From assembly GCF_965363235.1 (NCBI RefSeq), contig NC_134849.1, positions 17,138,863-17,202,862 of the forward strand: DNA of 64,000 nucleotides. Reading direction: 5' to 3'. The position numbers and the translations under genes were made by a program. The stretch is from Mytilus galloprovincialis. Taxonomy: Eukaryota; Mollusca; Bivalvia; Mytilida; Mytilidae. The notes under the pieces are model-generated. The model did no database searches and was not told the origin of the DNA. It saw only the letters and a program-made list of their open reading frames with translations. Positions 11,230 to 21,886 of the stretch are shown here, one piece after another (positions within the stretch are counted from its first letter, which is position 1; each line of letters opens with the position of its first letter).

Positions 11230-11522
11230 GCAATAGGGCCAATATATTTTGTGTTTTGAATGATTGTTAGGTATACATTTCTGTCAGGGTTCATCGCTCA
11301 TCAGACAATTTCTAGATTTTATGGTTTGGTCTTTTTCTCAGATATAAGCAATTATAGCTAGGTCAATTATATTTAGTGTATTGGACAATTTTGAGGTCAT
11401 TCAGGGTTCATAGACCTTGACTGCATTTTTGTTATTCGTAAGTCTAAGCCAAGTTTGATTTTGTAATTTTGCCAGTTTATACGATACTATAATGTATAAG
11501 CAATAGGGCGATGAAATAAAAT

Positions 11523-11927
11523 TAAGAAGATATGGTATGATTGCCATTGAGACAACTATCCACCAAAGTTAGAATGAAGTGGATAAAAACAATTATAGGC
11601 AGACATACAGCCTTCGACAACGAGAAAACCAATATTGTATTGTCAGCATTAAAAACCCCCGATATGAAAAATATGTGAAAAAAATTCAATGACAAAACAA
11701 TTTACGAAAAACAAATGGTAAACATGCTATGTGTTTTTCTAATTTTTTTATGTCTGTTTCTACATTTTTGTACCTTTTGACAGCATTTTTCTATAATGCA
11801 CATACAAAGTATCACTGTTGTTTGTTGCTGTAAATATTATTGTTGTGTTTATTGCTTACTATGCAAATCAGGCAATTACATTACAAAAAAGAAGATGTGG
11901 TATGATTGCCAATGAGAAAACTGTCCA
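11523..11927 (-). repeat. Antisense fragments of the type 2 retroelement tail
   Basis: Two short blocks, GGTATGATTGCCATTGAGAC (near 11532) and GATGTGGTATGATTGCC (near 11893), are the reverse complement of the 3' end of the Penelope-like tail at 21.5 kb. The sequence between them is unassigned. Confidence 0.55.
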
Positions 11928-12014
11928 CTATAGCTTACATGGCAGTATGGCTTTTACTATAGCTTACATGGCAGTATGGCTTTTACTATAGCTTACATGG
12001 CAGTATGGCTTTTA
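11928..12014 (+). repeat. 29-bp perfect tandem triplication
   Basis: Three identical copies of a 29-bp unit beginning ACTATAGCTTACATGGCAG. The absence of differences implies recent expansion, in contrast to the older repeats around it. Confidence 0.9.
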
Positions 12015-12108
12015 CTCAGTCATTGTAGAATGAAGTACGTTGACCATCATATGCTAATTTTTAGGGTATTTGGTCTCGTGTGAAGAGTTGTCTGATTTGC
12101 AATCTTGC

Positions 12109-12198
12109 CGTTGAAGGGATCCAGAACTTTTTGTAAGGGGAGTGGGGCCCGATGACAGACATAAGGAGTGTGGGGATTTCCCCTTGGATCCGCCTATG
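12109..12198. mobile_element. 90-bp DNA transposon relic, GGATCCAG terminus, 5-bp TSD CTTGC
   Basis: Left end CGTTGAAGGGATCCAG, right end CTTGGATCCGCCTATG, flanked by CTTGC at 12104-12108 and 12199-12203. It sits inside a fragment of the type 2 retroelement tail (TTTGGTCTCGTG to TTTGCAATC), so it inserted after that fragment. Confidence 0.65.
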
Positions 12199-12203
12199 CT
12201 TGC

Positions 12204-13606
12204 CATATCTTAGTACACTTATGTCAGCTGTTTCTACAGGATGCTTCTAAAGGTTACATTTCTATAAATATAGAGAATGCAATTTCCAATAGGAACTCCC
12301 TTTACGACTAAAACTGTGCCACCTTTTGTACTAAGTTTCATAAAGCAGTATATCATAGAATGCAAGGTTGATATGCACTATTTATTTTACATTAAAGCGA
12401 CTTTAAATTAAAGTTGTAAAGAATTGATTAAATTCATTTGGTAAATATACTTAATAAAGTAAAATTTATTTCCTCACATCTATACTAAAATTCTGCACTT
12501 CCCGACCTTTCACTTTGTCTTCTTTTCAGAATTCGATTTAACCGCCTACTACGTGCATTTATATCTCTATGAGATGAAACATAGAGATCATATCTGGGAA
12601 CCAGAACGTTATCAAAATTAAATATCTATGCATATTATATATCTCTTTAAAAGAGGCGTGGTTTAGTTCAGTATCTTTGTGATTTTTTCTTTTATTGACT
12701 ATTTACAAAGTTCAACGTATGTAAAATTGTCGGACACAAAATCATTTTTTTTTTTTAATTTTTATGGGCATAATGTTTTTCGGTCTGTGCGTCAGTTCGT
12801 CCGTTCATCCGTCCGTCCGTCTGTCCTGCTTTAGGTTAAAGTTTTTTGGTTAAAGTGTTTCACGGGCCAAAGCACTGCACATAGAAAATGGCAGTGCGAG
12901 TGTAGCATCCATGTACTATGGACACAAAGTTTTCTGAAATACGGCAATATAGAACAAATCAAATATTTGGTACACATTTGGTCTGCATACATGTATTTAG
13001 AAAGCTGAACTTGTTAACCAATTGTGTAATCCGTTATTCTTTGATTGAAATATGTGGTTCGTGGTTAAATCAATTTCTGTTTTGCTGCTTTTATTTTATA
13101 TGTTTTTTTTTATTTTTCTAAAGATATATTGTAGAATATTACAGACTAAGAAACACTAAATAATTTGAACAAAAATCTTATTATATTAATAACCATGCAA
13201 AAGCAAGTTGTCAAGTTATCATTGAAACAGTGGTTATGATCGGATGTTGATTATTTACTGTTATAGTGACAATTATAATATGAGTTAATACAGGATTAAA
13301 TACAATAAGGCGACTTGTTATTGTGCATATTTTTTGCCTGGGGTTTAAATGAATAATTGTCTCATTGGTAATAATACATGTACCATTTCCCTAGAGAAAT
13401 ATATAATAATACATCATAACATGATAATAAATGTAATGAAAACAATAATGAATAATTCTGTAATGTAAAGACTGCCATTATTATTAAACAAACTAATTTC
13501 TAAACATACTGCTTATTTTTGTTTTTAAAGATAAAGTCTAGCTATTCAAACCATTTAACTATATGGCAATAATTTGTGATTGACTTTTTATTCCAGAGTT
13601 TGCAAT
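12204..13606. other. Unannotated stretch with a CCGT-rich microsatellite
   Basis: Nothing coding is recognised. A short CCGTCCGTCCGTCTGTCC run lies near 12803, within a GTTCGTCCGTTCATCC context common in invertebrate interspersed repeats. Confidence 0.45.
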
Positions 13607-13822
13607 TATAAATAATTACATTAGATGTATGTTTCATTATAATACTTTATTCTGATTGACTAACTGCACATCACATGTTATTCCTTAAGCAATTGCATTA
13701 CTCAATAAAACTTTTCATTCAGGATAACACGTGGTCCCACAATAAAGTGCACAGGTTAATTAAATAAAAAAAATATAAAATTCGTGTTTTCATGATCATA
13801 GCTAAAAAATGTAATTATAAGT
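13607..13822 (+). repeat. Interspersed repeat, second copy at 31.74-31.95 kb (-)
   Basis: About 200 bp matches the reverse complement of 31740-31945. Landmarks are TTAGATGTATGTTTCATTAT, TAACTGCACATCAC, TGTTATTCCTTAAGCA, AAAACTTTTCATTCA and GTGCACAGGT/GTGTACAGGT. Not assigned to a known family. Confidence 0.65.
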
Positions 13823-13972
13823 ATTGAATGCTTCTTTTTGTAACTTTATAGGGTTGTAAAAGCGTTGACCGTGCGCACATTTTTAGAATGAAGCGCTTCC
13901 GCGCTTCATACAAAATGTACTTCGGTCAACGCTTTTACACCCCAATAAAGTTACAAAAAGAAGCATTCAATT
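13823..13972. repeat. Long hairpin-forming inverted repeat, about 50-bp arms
   Basis: Left arm ATTGAATGCTTCTTTTTGTA... and right arm ...TACAAAAAGAAGCATTCAAT are nearly perfect complements over about 50 bp. The loop contains a second small palindrome, GAAGCGCTTCCGCGCTTC. It looks like a foldback transposon or MITE. No protein is encoded. Confidence 0.8.
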
Positions 13973-14169
13973 CTTAAATGCAAAAGAAAAATATTTTTAT
14001 ATTTATGTCTCTTTATAAGGAAAGGCAAAATGAGTGAAAAAAATGTTGAAAATTAAAAGTCAGTAAAGCAACATTTTCATAATCATCTTCACACATAACT
14101 TGTGTTTATCTTTCATAAGTATTTAAGCTGATTGTAACACATACTTTAATTCAGACAAAACTGATTTAA

Positions 14170-14200
<31 letters not shown>

Positions 14201-14700
14201 CACAAGGATTTGTTTACTATACATATGATATGAAATGACAACCATAGGATTATAAGTGTGCCAGGTTAGGTAAACATGTATTGAGATAAAGAACTGATTT
14301 ATATCACTGTATCAGATGTCTACATTAAAATTACTTTGTAAGGTAAGGACATGTATCAGTATAAATTAATTTACACATTAATTTTCTTTACAGTAATATA
14401 GATACAAATAAATGAATATACACGTATATTATATGTACATATTAATTCATATAAATTATTAGTGAAAGTCAAGGGAATGAACTCGATTCTTTTGGTCGTC
14501 ACATTGGACTAGACCGTCACGTGCACGTGGTACATTTTTCACTTACTGTCTAGCTTTCTATGTTGTTGGGTATAGCTTTCCTTGACGTTTGTTTTAAAGT
14601 ACATTAAAATATCTAAGAACTTAGTTAAACACATCCGAAAAACAGGCGCTTGGGTGCAATATTTTTATATTCATTTCATTATTTGCACAGAGTATTCAAT
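13973..14700. other. AT-rich stretch with a (TA)n microsatellite
   Basis: A (TA)n run of about 25 bp lies at 14176-14200. Otherwise no feature is seen. Confidence 0.5.
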
Positions 14701-14858
14701 CAGGCCCGTAGCCAGGAATTTCCAAAGGGGGGTTCGTTGGCCTCAAAAACTCGACTTTTACAGTCACAATTCGAACAGAACGTTGACTTTAACAGTCATT
14801 ATTTGTTTTCAAGGGGGGGTTCGTCCGAACCCCCCGAACCCCCCTGGCTACGGGTATG
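14701..14858. mobile_element. Short DNA transposon, CAGGCCCGTAGCCAG terminus, 5-bp TSD TCAAT
   Basis: 158 bp. Left end CAGGCCCGTAGCCAGGAATT, right end CCTGGCTACGGGTATG, flanked by TCAAT at 14696-14700 and 14859-14863. The interior has GGGGGGTTCG and its complement. The TIR differs from the GGATCCAG group but the TSD length is the same. Confidence 0.8.
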
Positions 14859-14863
14859 TCAAT

Positions 14864-15235
14864 ATTCCGTTTTAACATTACTATATATGATCATATACAG
14901 GTCCTAACTTGTTTTAGATGATTACGCCCCCTCATTTACTATCCACGAATGAATAGTGAAATAATGGATTGTCTCATATTTCATAGATTTATCGAAAACA
15001 AGGTACGACAAAAAAGGTTAATTTAAGTAAATTGGTATAAAAGTAGAAAATTCAATGTCCAGTATAATAAATCAACAAATTCTAAATTCCATAGCCAATC
15101 GCCTGTGATGTGATCAAATTGTCGTTATATAGAAAAACGTTTCAGATGATAAAAATGCAACAACATTTTTAAACAAAAAGGTACTTCAACGCACTCAAGA
15201 AAAATCCGACTATTATATAAAAGCAATGAAGATAA
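14864..15235. other. Unannotated AT-rich stretch
   Basis: No gene or repeat recognised. Confidence 0.4.
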
Positions 15236-16357
15236 CAGGGACGGATCCAGGATTTCAGATTAGGGGGGGGGGGGGGGGGGCGCAATGTTAAAAATCGAAA
15301 TTATTGGAATATTCTTCTAAAGAGGATGCAATGTAGATATCTTGCATGGCAAGCAAAACGTGGCGAATATTTTGTGTTAAAATAAGCGAGAAATTAAAAT
15401 TTCAAGCTAAAACCGCATAAATCCACCCCTGTCAATCTACAATCACCACAATTAACAAGAAATGTGCGAGTTTCAAATCATTGACTCAACAATAGCTCAA
15501 CTGACCAATATTAGATTAAAAAAAAACGGTCTACTTTTGCCAGCGATTTTTCATTTTCTTTTCACAATTTTTTATTATTATTATTTTTTGTTGTTTTCGG
15601 AGGTCGTGCCAAACTTTTTATGTACATTTTTTTACAGCAAACCACTAAATTCAAAATGAGATATTTATTTTCATGGGATCCTATATGTAATACGGAAATA
15701 CGAGTTGGAGCCTTGATCGTTTATGCATGCTTCGGCAAATTAAGTGAGAAACATATTTTACAGGTTGCAATTAAGTGAGAAACATATATTGATACAGATA
15801 TATTAAATATTGATACAAATTAATAAAAAACTAACCTTTCGCTTGAACCAGTATTTCTATCTTTCATTAAGAAAGAATTTAATCAGTTACCTTGACTGTT
15901 TTCTTCGCTGTGCAATGATGAAATACCCAACCCAACCGCGGGTAGGGCACTTTCACCTACTTCGTTGGAAAGTGAGTTAGTGATGTTTTGGAGTTTCGAT
16001 TATCAACGAAATTGTTTATAATTTATAAATTGTTTTACTTTAACTGCCAATTAAAGCCTATGATATGTGTCATCAAACGCAGTACCACGTTTGACACCTT
16101 TCTTTGAAGTATACCATATTTATGATAGAACTTATAGATAAACCGTAGGTCAGTATATTAGTAATCACATTGGTTCTGTTAAACTTACTGTTTTATATAC
16201 TTCTTTGAATGATAAAACAGATTGCAATGCGACGACATTATGGTTCGTCGTCTGTTCAGATACTTTTATATTGAGATGGGGACAACCCATGCTTTGCAAA
16301 TTTTAGGGGGGGGGGGGGGGCGCACGCCCGCCACGCCCCCGCCTAAATCCGCCCCTG
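15236..16357. mobile_element. 1.1-kb non-autonomous DNA transposon, GGATCCAGG terminus, 5-bp TSD GATAA
   Basis: Left end CAGGGACGGATCCAGGATTT, right end CTAAATCCGCCCCTG, flanked by GATAA at 15231-15235 and 16358-16362. Both subterminal regions hold long G tracts (near 15266 and 16305). At 1122 bp it is the longest clear member of the family here. The interior has no transposase-like ORF. Confidence 0.75.
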
Positions 16358-16559
16358 GATAATGATAATGATAATGATGCAAATGAGACCAATATCTGCA
16401 TGCCAGAGAAAAAATGACGAAGACTTGAGCAACATGCAAGAGAGAACAGAATGATAAAAAAAAATGATTACAGCAAAGTTATAAAAATCATTAAAGATGT
16501 AAAAAAATATAATCAAAACAAGATACAAATTGTTTTAAAGAAATGTACAGCCTAACATC

Positions 16560-17700
16560 GATAATAGCTGACCAATATTTCTGTCCTTTTCAGAAAGGAA
16601 TCACACTGGAGTCCCCAGCTGATGACTTGATATCGGATATGTTAAGTTATGATAGATAAATTACTAATATTTTTGTCTTTTCAGAAACGGGTTTCCCTGG
16701 AGTCCAGCTGTACTTGACATGGGATTTTCCCAGTAAATTTCAAAAACTGACCAATATTTGTGTTCTTTTTAGAAATGAATCCCTAGAATCCACTGATAAC
16801 TTTGCAGGGATTTGACTACTTATTTGTTGGATAATTGACCATCATTTCTGTTCTTTCCAGAAACGAATTACCGAAGACACTGCATGGGGACTCGGAATTG
16901 TACAGTTGGAGAAGACTTTATAAGTTTGATAAACTTGTGTCTCATCCCTTTTGCACATTTACGCAAATAAAATATGTTTAAACTAAATTGTACAGTTATT
17001 TTCGATTGCTAACCATTTTCTATGTTCTCTTTAAGAATGGTTCACACGAGTGCACGGTGACATGACATTTGATTTGTCTATAAATTACCAATAATGTTCA
17101 TTTTTTCTCCATTTGTGGTGACTTGATTTGGATTATGTCCAGTAACTTGCAATAATTGACCAATATATTTGTCCTTTCCTGGAAGAAATCACACTGGAGT
17201 CCCCAGCTTGCTATAAGGTATATGTCCAGTTTTAATCGAAAGTGACTAATATTTCTGTGTCTTTAAAAAACAAATCACCAGCTGGTGCTATAATACAGGA
17301 TATATCCAGTTATGTTTGATAACTGACCAACATGTGTTGTCCTTTTCAAAGATGTAATCCTTAAGTCGAAAGGTGACTGGGATATGCCCAGTATTTTGCG
17401 ATAGCTGGCCCCAAATTGTCACAAGTTGTCTTTCTAGCAATCGATCTCCCTGGAGTCCACAGTGACTTGACAGGGATATGTCAAGTAAATATTGATAACT
17501 GACCAATATGTTTTAGTCTTTTTCAAAAAAGTAATTCTGAAAAAAAGTGACTTGATCTGTTTGATTTTTTATTACTGACCAATATGTTTTGTCTTTTACA
17601 GAAATTGACCACCCTGGAGAACACTGGTGACTTGACATGGGACATGGTGATTTTTGGAAACTGACCAATATATGTGTCCTTGGTCACAAACAAATTCAGT
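16560..17700 (+). repeat. Degenerate tandem array (about 13 units of 75-95 bp) resembling repeated 3' splice sites
   Basis: Each unit begins with a version of CTGACCAATATTTCTGTCCT, then TTTCAGAAA, followed by an ACACTGGAGTCCCCAG-like segment, a GTGACTTGACATGGGATAT segment and CCAGTAA. Units start near 16568, 16660, 16748, 16835, 17008, 17086, 17156, 17243, 17324, 17406, 17500, 17576 and 17662. The CTGAC, pyrimidine tract and CAG order matches a branch point, polypyrimidine tract and acceptor. Units are strongly diverged, so the array is old. It ends about 20 bp before the FkbM start codon and may contain that gene's 5' splice acceptor. Confidence 0.8.
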
Positions 17701-17723
17701 CCGTAGTCTACTGTTGAGATAAG

Positions 17724-18680
17724 ATGGGATCTGTTCAATACCAGTATGCCATTATATGGTTTGCTTTAGGAGTGACGTTAATAGTTCCCCTTCTTATATT
17801 CGTTCGCTACAATGTAAACATTGATAAAACTAAACCTGTCGAAAACTCTGTTATTCTAAGTTCAGAAGAGACACTAGGGAAAATAATCACACGTAATAAT
17901 AACCTTGGATGGAATATATATGATGAAGAAACATGTCAAGCAAAAGATAATTTTGTCCTTAAGAAAATACTCCCTTTGAATGTACCCATATATATTTATC
18001 ATCCTAATGAAGATGTCCACATATCTCGAATGATCTTTAATTCTGGTACTTGGGAAACACCGCTGGTTGACAAGGTAGTCGAAGCAATGAAACTTCATCC
18101 GGAAGCAGTTTTTATTGACATTGGTGCTAACATAGGCATGTATTCTTTGACAATGGCGGCTCTTGGTTATCGCGTCATTGCAGTCGATTGTAATATAGAG
18201 AATGTGATGCGGTTGTGTGCCTCCGCAAGAAAAGCAAACGTTACAAACAAGATGTCCATTATTCATAATGGAATTTCAGACAAGCGATCGGTATTAAGAT
18301 TGATTAAATCAACAGAGCCGAATGTTGGTGGAATGGGAGTAGAACAAATATCGTCAACATCAAATATAACTCACAATTTAACAGCTAATGCCATACTTTT
18401 AGATGATTTACTTGAAATTTTTCCCATTAAAAGTGCAATTATAAAAATGGACGTTGAGAAGCATGAAGATGAAATACTAAAAGGAGCCAAAGTATTTTTC
18501 GAAAAAGTTAAAGTTGAAACAGTTTTATTGGAATTTCGATTCCATGCGAAAGATAAAACAGGAAAGTTTATAATTGACTTTTTTGATAAATACGGATTAG
18601 CACCGGATTTGTCAAAGCTTGTTAATGCTTCTGATTATAGTACATGGCCAGGAGATTTAATTTGGAGCAGGAAAAAATAA
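17724..18680 (+). CDS. FkbM-family (Methyltransf_21) methyltransferase, membrane-anchored
   Basis: A 318-residue single-exon ORF. Residues 8-28 (YAIIWFALGVTLIVPLLIFV) form one transmembrane signal-anchor, so the catalytic part probably faces the Golgi/ER lumen or outside. The S-adenosylmethionine-binding motif I is FIDIGANIGMYS (residues 130-141), followed by RVIAVDCNIENV (150-161), with the acidic residue expected at the end of strand 2. A second family block is IIKMDVEKHEDEILKGAKVF (residues 239-258). Such proteins often O-methylate glycans or small molecules, but the substrate here is unknown. The chosen ATG is the first after the upstream repeat array and includes the anchor. The frame has no break. 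The 3' end is duplicated in broken form at 22.4 kb. Confidence 0.85.
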   Translation: MGSVQYQYAIIWFALGVTLIVPLLIFVRYNVNIDKTKPVENSVILSSEETLGKIITRNNNLGWNIYDEETCQAKDNFVLKKILPLNVPIYIYHPNEDVHISRMIFNSGTWETPLVDKVVEAMKLHPEAVFIDIGANIGMYSLTMAALGYRVIAVDCNIENVMRLCASARKANVTNKMSIIHNGISDKRSVLRLIKSTEPNVGGMGVEQISSTSNITHNLTANAILLDDLLEIFPIKSAIIKMDVEKHEDEILKGAKVFFEKVKVETVLLEFRFHAKDKTGKFIIDFFDKYGLAPDLSKLVNASDYSTWPGDLIWSRKK

Positions 18681-19013
18681 CAACTTGAACATCTTAATTC
18701 ATTACCATTTTTTATTATTTCAAATTGTCATTTTCAGATTGTTATTAACTCATATATGTTATATTTGAATATTTATTATTAGGGACATAACTTTGTGAGC
18801 AAATACAGGAGGTCTTGGAAACATTTGAAGAACTAAAAGGGTGGTATACAATTTCTCGATATTTCATATGTTGAGAAACAAAATTTGAAAAAAAGAGCCA
18901 TTCTGCTTTTCTAAGGCACACACATGATAAATAATGTGCTGAACATGTTGAATTCTGTGAATAGTTTCTTATTCTTTAGCAAAATTATCTGTATCACTTA
19001 ATTTTAAATGTGA
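18580..19013 (+). repeat. Segmental duplication, copy 1 left part (FkbM 3' end and flank)
   Basis: The last about 100 bp of the FkbM coding region and its 3' flank match 22398-22823 plus 22938-22958 with scattered differences. Shared blocks include GCTTCTGATTATAGTACATG, GATTTAATTTGGAGCAGG and GATAAATAATGTGCTGAACA. Copy 1 resumes at 20190 after an insertion. Confidence 0.8.
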
Positions 19014-20189
19014 CTAGAACACACCCGCGAAATCGCGGGCATTCAGAGCGTAGTTTATAGTATGTAAAGTGTTGTTGGACGAATTATGTAAAATATTGAA
19101 TGACTGGGGAATTTCAGCAAAAGTATCATAAGTCAAAGGTTATTGGGGACAGGAAAATGTGTTTTTTTTTTATCCTTCCTCCTTTATTTCCAAAATTCCC
19201 AATTTTGGTTTTCTATCAATTTCAATATGAACATAATACATTTAGTGGGGAATTTCAGCAAAAGTATCATAAGTCATAGGTTATTGGGGACAGGAAAATG
19301 TTTTTTTGTATCCCTCCTCCTTTATTTCCAAAATTCCCAATATTTGGTTTTCTATCAATTTCAATATGAACATAATACATTGAGTATGTTATGAACATTT
19401 AAGTAAGGAGCCTGTAATTCAGTGGTTGTTGTTTGTTTATGTGTTACATATTTGTATTTCGTTCATTTTTTGTACATCAGTAAGGCCGCTAGTTTTCTGG
19501 TTTGGATTGTGTTACCTTGTCAGTTCAGGGTCTTTTAAAGCTGATTATGTGGTATGGGCTTTGCTCATTGTTGAAGGTCGTACGGTGAACTATAGTTGTT
19601 AATTTCTGTATCATTTTGGTCTCTTGTGGAGAGTTGTCTCAACATGGCTATCATACCACATCTTCTTTTTTTGTAATCAATGAATTTTGTAAAAGATTTA
19701 ATAACTGGAGAATTTCAGAAAAGGTATCAAAAGTTCACATGAATAATTTTAGCGCTTATATAAATCTGTATATTATGAACATTCATTACTATATAAATAT
19801 AGTGTATTTACTTTCAATTTTAAGTTTACTAATCGATCCATGGTGGTCATTGATATAGTATACAGACCCTCTCTATTTAATAAACTATGTGACCGCCGTG
19901 GATAGTAAACTTGAAAATGATAGCAGATAAAATTCTTAAAATACAGTATACAGAAAAACACAAACCGGAAGTCTAATCAGACTTAAAATTTCGTCCGATG
20001 ACGGGACAATGTACGGATGCCTTTTTTCTCGTTTTTCTCCCAAAATAACTCAATCTGAATAATCATATGAATGGATGACAAATGCGACTATGCACTGTAC
20101 CTATAGGACACAGAGGCGTGTTGATTAATTTATTGTGGAAAGAAGAGAAGCGACACCAAAAATGAGGTCTTCTCGTTTAATAGTATAGA
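19014..20189. mobile_element. 1.18-kb insertion defined by an empty site in the duplicate copy
   Basis: The duplicate at 22939-22970 reads straight from AAATGTGA to TGTGTCATAA, where copy 1 has this segment. It begins CTAGAACACACCCGCG with a hairpin CCCGCGAAATCGCGGG and ends TAATAGTATAGA. No terminal inverted repeat and no target duplication longer than 2 bp is seen, unlike cut-and-paste elements. A 140-bp unit (GGGGAATTTCAGCAAAAGTA...) is duplicated at about 19105-19385 and partly again near 19708. A retroelement tail (19405-19675) is nested inside. The superfamily is not assigned. Confidence 0.65.
19405..19675 (+). mobile_element. Orphan type 2 retroelement 3' tail, nested
   Basis: Matches the tail at 21290-21555: AGGAGCCTGTAATTCAGTGG, TAAGGCCGCTAGTTTTC, GGTATGGGCTTTGCTCATTG and the terminal CATACCACATCTTC followed by a T run. 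Truncated at its 5' end, with no coding part. Confidence 0.75.
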
Positions 20190-20285
20190 TGTGTCATAAT
20201 TATTGACTTTAACTTATTCCAATGTTTGTTTACTGTGAGTCATGACTATCTTTTGTTAATTTGTAAGTCTAAAATATATCTTGGA
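20190..20285 (+). repeat. Segmental duplication, copy 1 right part
   Basis: Matches 22958-23053: GTGTCATAATTATTGACTTT, CAATGTTTGTTTACTGT and ATCTTTTGTTAATTTGT. Similarity stops at about 20285, where the 5'-truncated retroelement begins. Confidence 0.75.
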
Positions 20286-20319
20286 CTGCTGTTTTTTTTG
20301 TCTTAATTTTTTTTTTTTG

Positions 20320-20844
20320 CTTTTCAAATCAAAAATTAAAACGGGAAACTCCACACTAATATACAAAAGAGACGATTTTTCGTTCCCTATTGTTAATTTT
20401 CCATTTTTAGATGGTGATGTTCCTTTGGCACCATCTTACGGTGTTAATATTTCACAACTTGTTCGCTATGCCCGTGTCTGTTGTGACGTTTTTGATTTTA
20501 ACGAACACAACCTATGTATTACTGGTAAATTATTAAACCAGGGATATCGTTACCATAAATTACTTAAAACCTTTACTAAATTTTTCCATAGATATAAAGA
20601 TTTGGTTTTGAAGTTTGGTTGTACCTGTAGAAAATTTATTTCAAACGGGATAGCACATCCTCATTTTTACGGAAATGTTGTTAACCGTGCCCGGAAATTT
20701 AAAAATGACCCATGTAAACTTGTCGCTCCTTTAAATAAACTTATTCTAAGAGGTTACCTATTCAACACTGTAGTAAGATCATTGAATATTGTTTTTATTG
20801 GTATAAATATTGATTTTGTTATCAGTAAATTAAAAGCTAACTAA
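20320..20844 (+). pseudogene. 5'-truncated Penelope-like reverse transcriptase, C-terminal part
   Basis: An open frame encoding the region after the reverse-transcriptase core. It includes YKRDDFSFPIVNFPFLDGDV, VNISQLVRYARVC, RYHKLLKTFTKFFHRYKDLV and VVRSLNIVFIGINIDFVISK. It aligns block by block with the C-terminal part of the minus-strand element at 60.4-61.0 kb (YKRDDFSFPIVNYQFLDGDV and so on), so the family link is internal to the window. The catalytic core is absent because the copy is truncated, as is usual for target-primed insertions. The remaining frame is intact, implying a younger insertion than the relics at 58 and 62 kb. Confidence 0.8.
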
Positions 20845-21565
20845 ATATTACTAGTATGTTATATACATATATATATTCATCATGTTCATGGATCTACAAT
20901 CTGTCGATACCTGTAACTTGGCATTGCACAAGGTCATGTTTTTCTCTGGCTGTTTATGACGTCTTTACACTAAATCCATTGGATGTTGGATGTGTACGGA
21001 TTGATTGTTTAGTCTTAGATGCATGATTTTTTATTAGTCGTTAGTGGCTTTGAACTAGCTGTCAGATAACTGCGAGTACTCTCAGATCTGTTCATTAAGT
21101 CTTTTTGTGTCGGGATGTATAAGTACCCGGCCACGTCTACTTGTATTTTTGTCCATCTGATGAGTTAAGCCTTTTTCAACGTTCGTTCTTATGTTGTACT
21201 GTTATACCACTGTTCCAGGTTAGGGGAGGGTTGGGATCCCGCTAACATGTTTAACCCCGCCACATTATTTATGTATGTGCCTGTCCCAAGTCAGGAGCCT
21301 GTATTTCAGTGGTTGTCGTTTGTTTATGTGTTACATATTTGTTTTTCGTTCATTTTTTGTACATAAATAAGGCCGTTAGTTTTCTCGTTTGAATTGTTTT
21401 ACATTGTCTTATCGGGGCCTATTATAGCTGACTATGCGGTATGGGCTTTGCTCATTTTTGAAGGCCGTACGGTGACCTATAGTTGTTAATGTCTGTGTCA
21501 TTTTGGTCTTTTGTGGATAGTTGTCTCATTGGCAATCATACCACATCTTCTTTTTTTATAGTACT
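20845..21565 (+). mobile_element. 3' untranslated tail of the Penelope-like element (type 2 tail, reference copy)
   Basis: Non-coding sequence immediately downstream of the reverse-transcriptase ORF and present as separate 5'-truncated fragments at 2.4, 19.4, 53.3 and 55.9 kb. It ends TTGGCAATCATACCACATCT followed by TCTTTTTTT. Landmarks are GTGCCTGTCCCAAGTCAGGA, TAAGGCCGTTAGTTTTCTCG and GTATGGGCTTTGCTCATT. Confidence 0.75.
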
Positions 21566-21886
21566 AGTAACCCTTTCTATATGAACACTGAAAATACTAA
21601 CTGTTTCATTTTCAGAGTAATTGAAAACTCACGATCGATCATATACTATAATAACTAAAGATGATATCTAGGAGTTAAACATGGTATTTAAACATCTGTT
21701 TTATATAATCATACGACATACTGAACTCAGTTAGGGACATAGCCGAAGCTCTATCTAACATGTCAATCTGAAAACTTACTCTTATTTTAACGAAAACTGT
21801 AAAATTTCCGCCTCACTCCTCTCAAAACTTTCAAGGTCATAATCTCACCGGTCTCAAATCCTGAGTTTCAACATGTATGTATTTAT

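Noticed and set aside
17288-17738. Two minus-strand frames across the region upstream of the FkbM gene
   Set aside because: They fall in the splice-acceptor-like tandem array and mirror the repeat units.
17874-18266. 130-codon minus-strand frame
   Set aside because: Antisense shadow of the FkbM coding sequence.
20281-20331. Using 20281 as the start of the reverse-transcriptase ORF
   Set aside because: The first about 15 codons are Phe/Leu-rich junction sequence after the duplicated flank; family similarity begins near 20330, so this is a 5'-truncated insertion without a true start.
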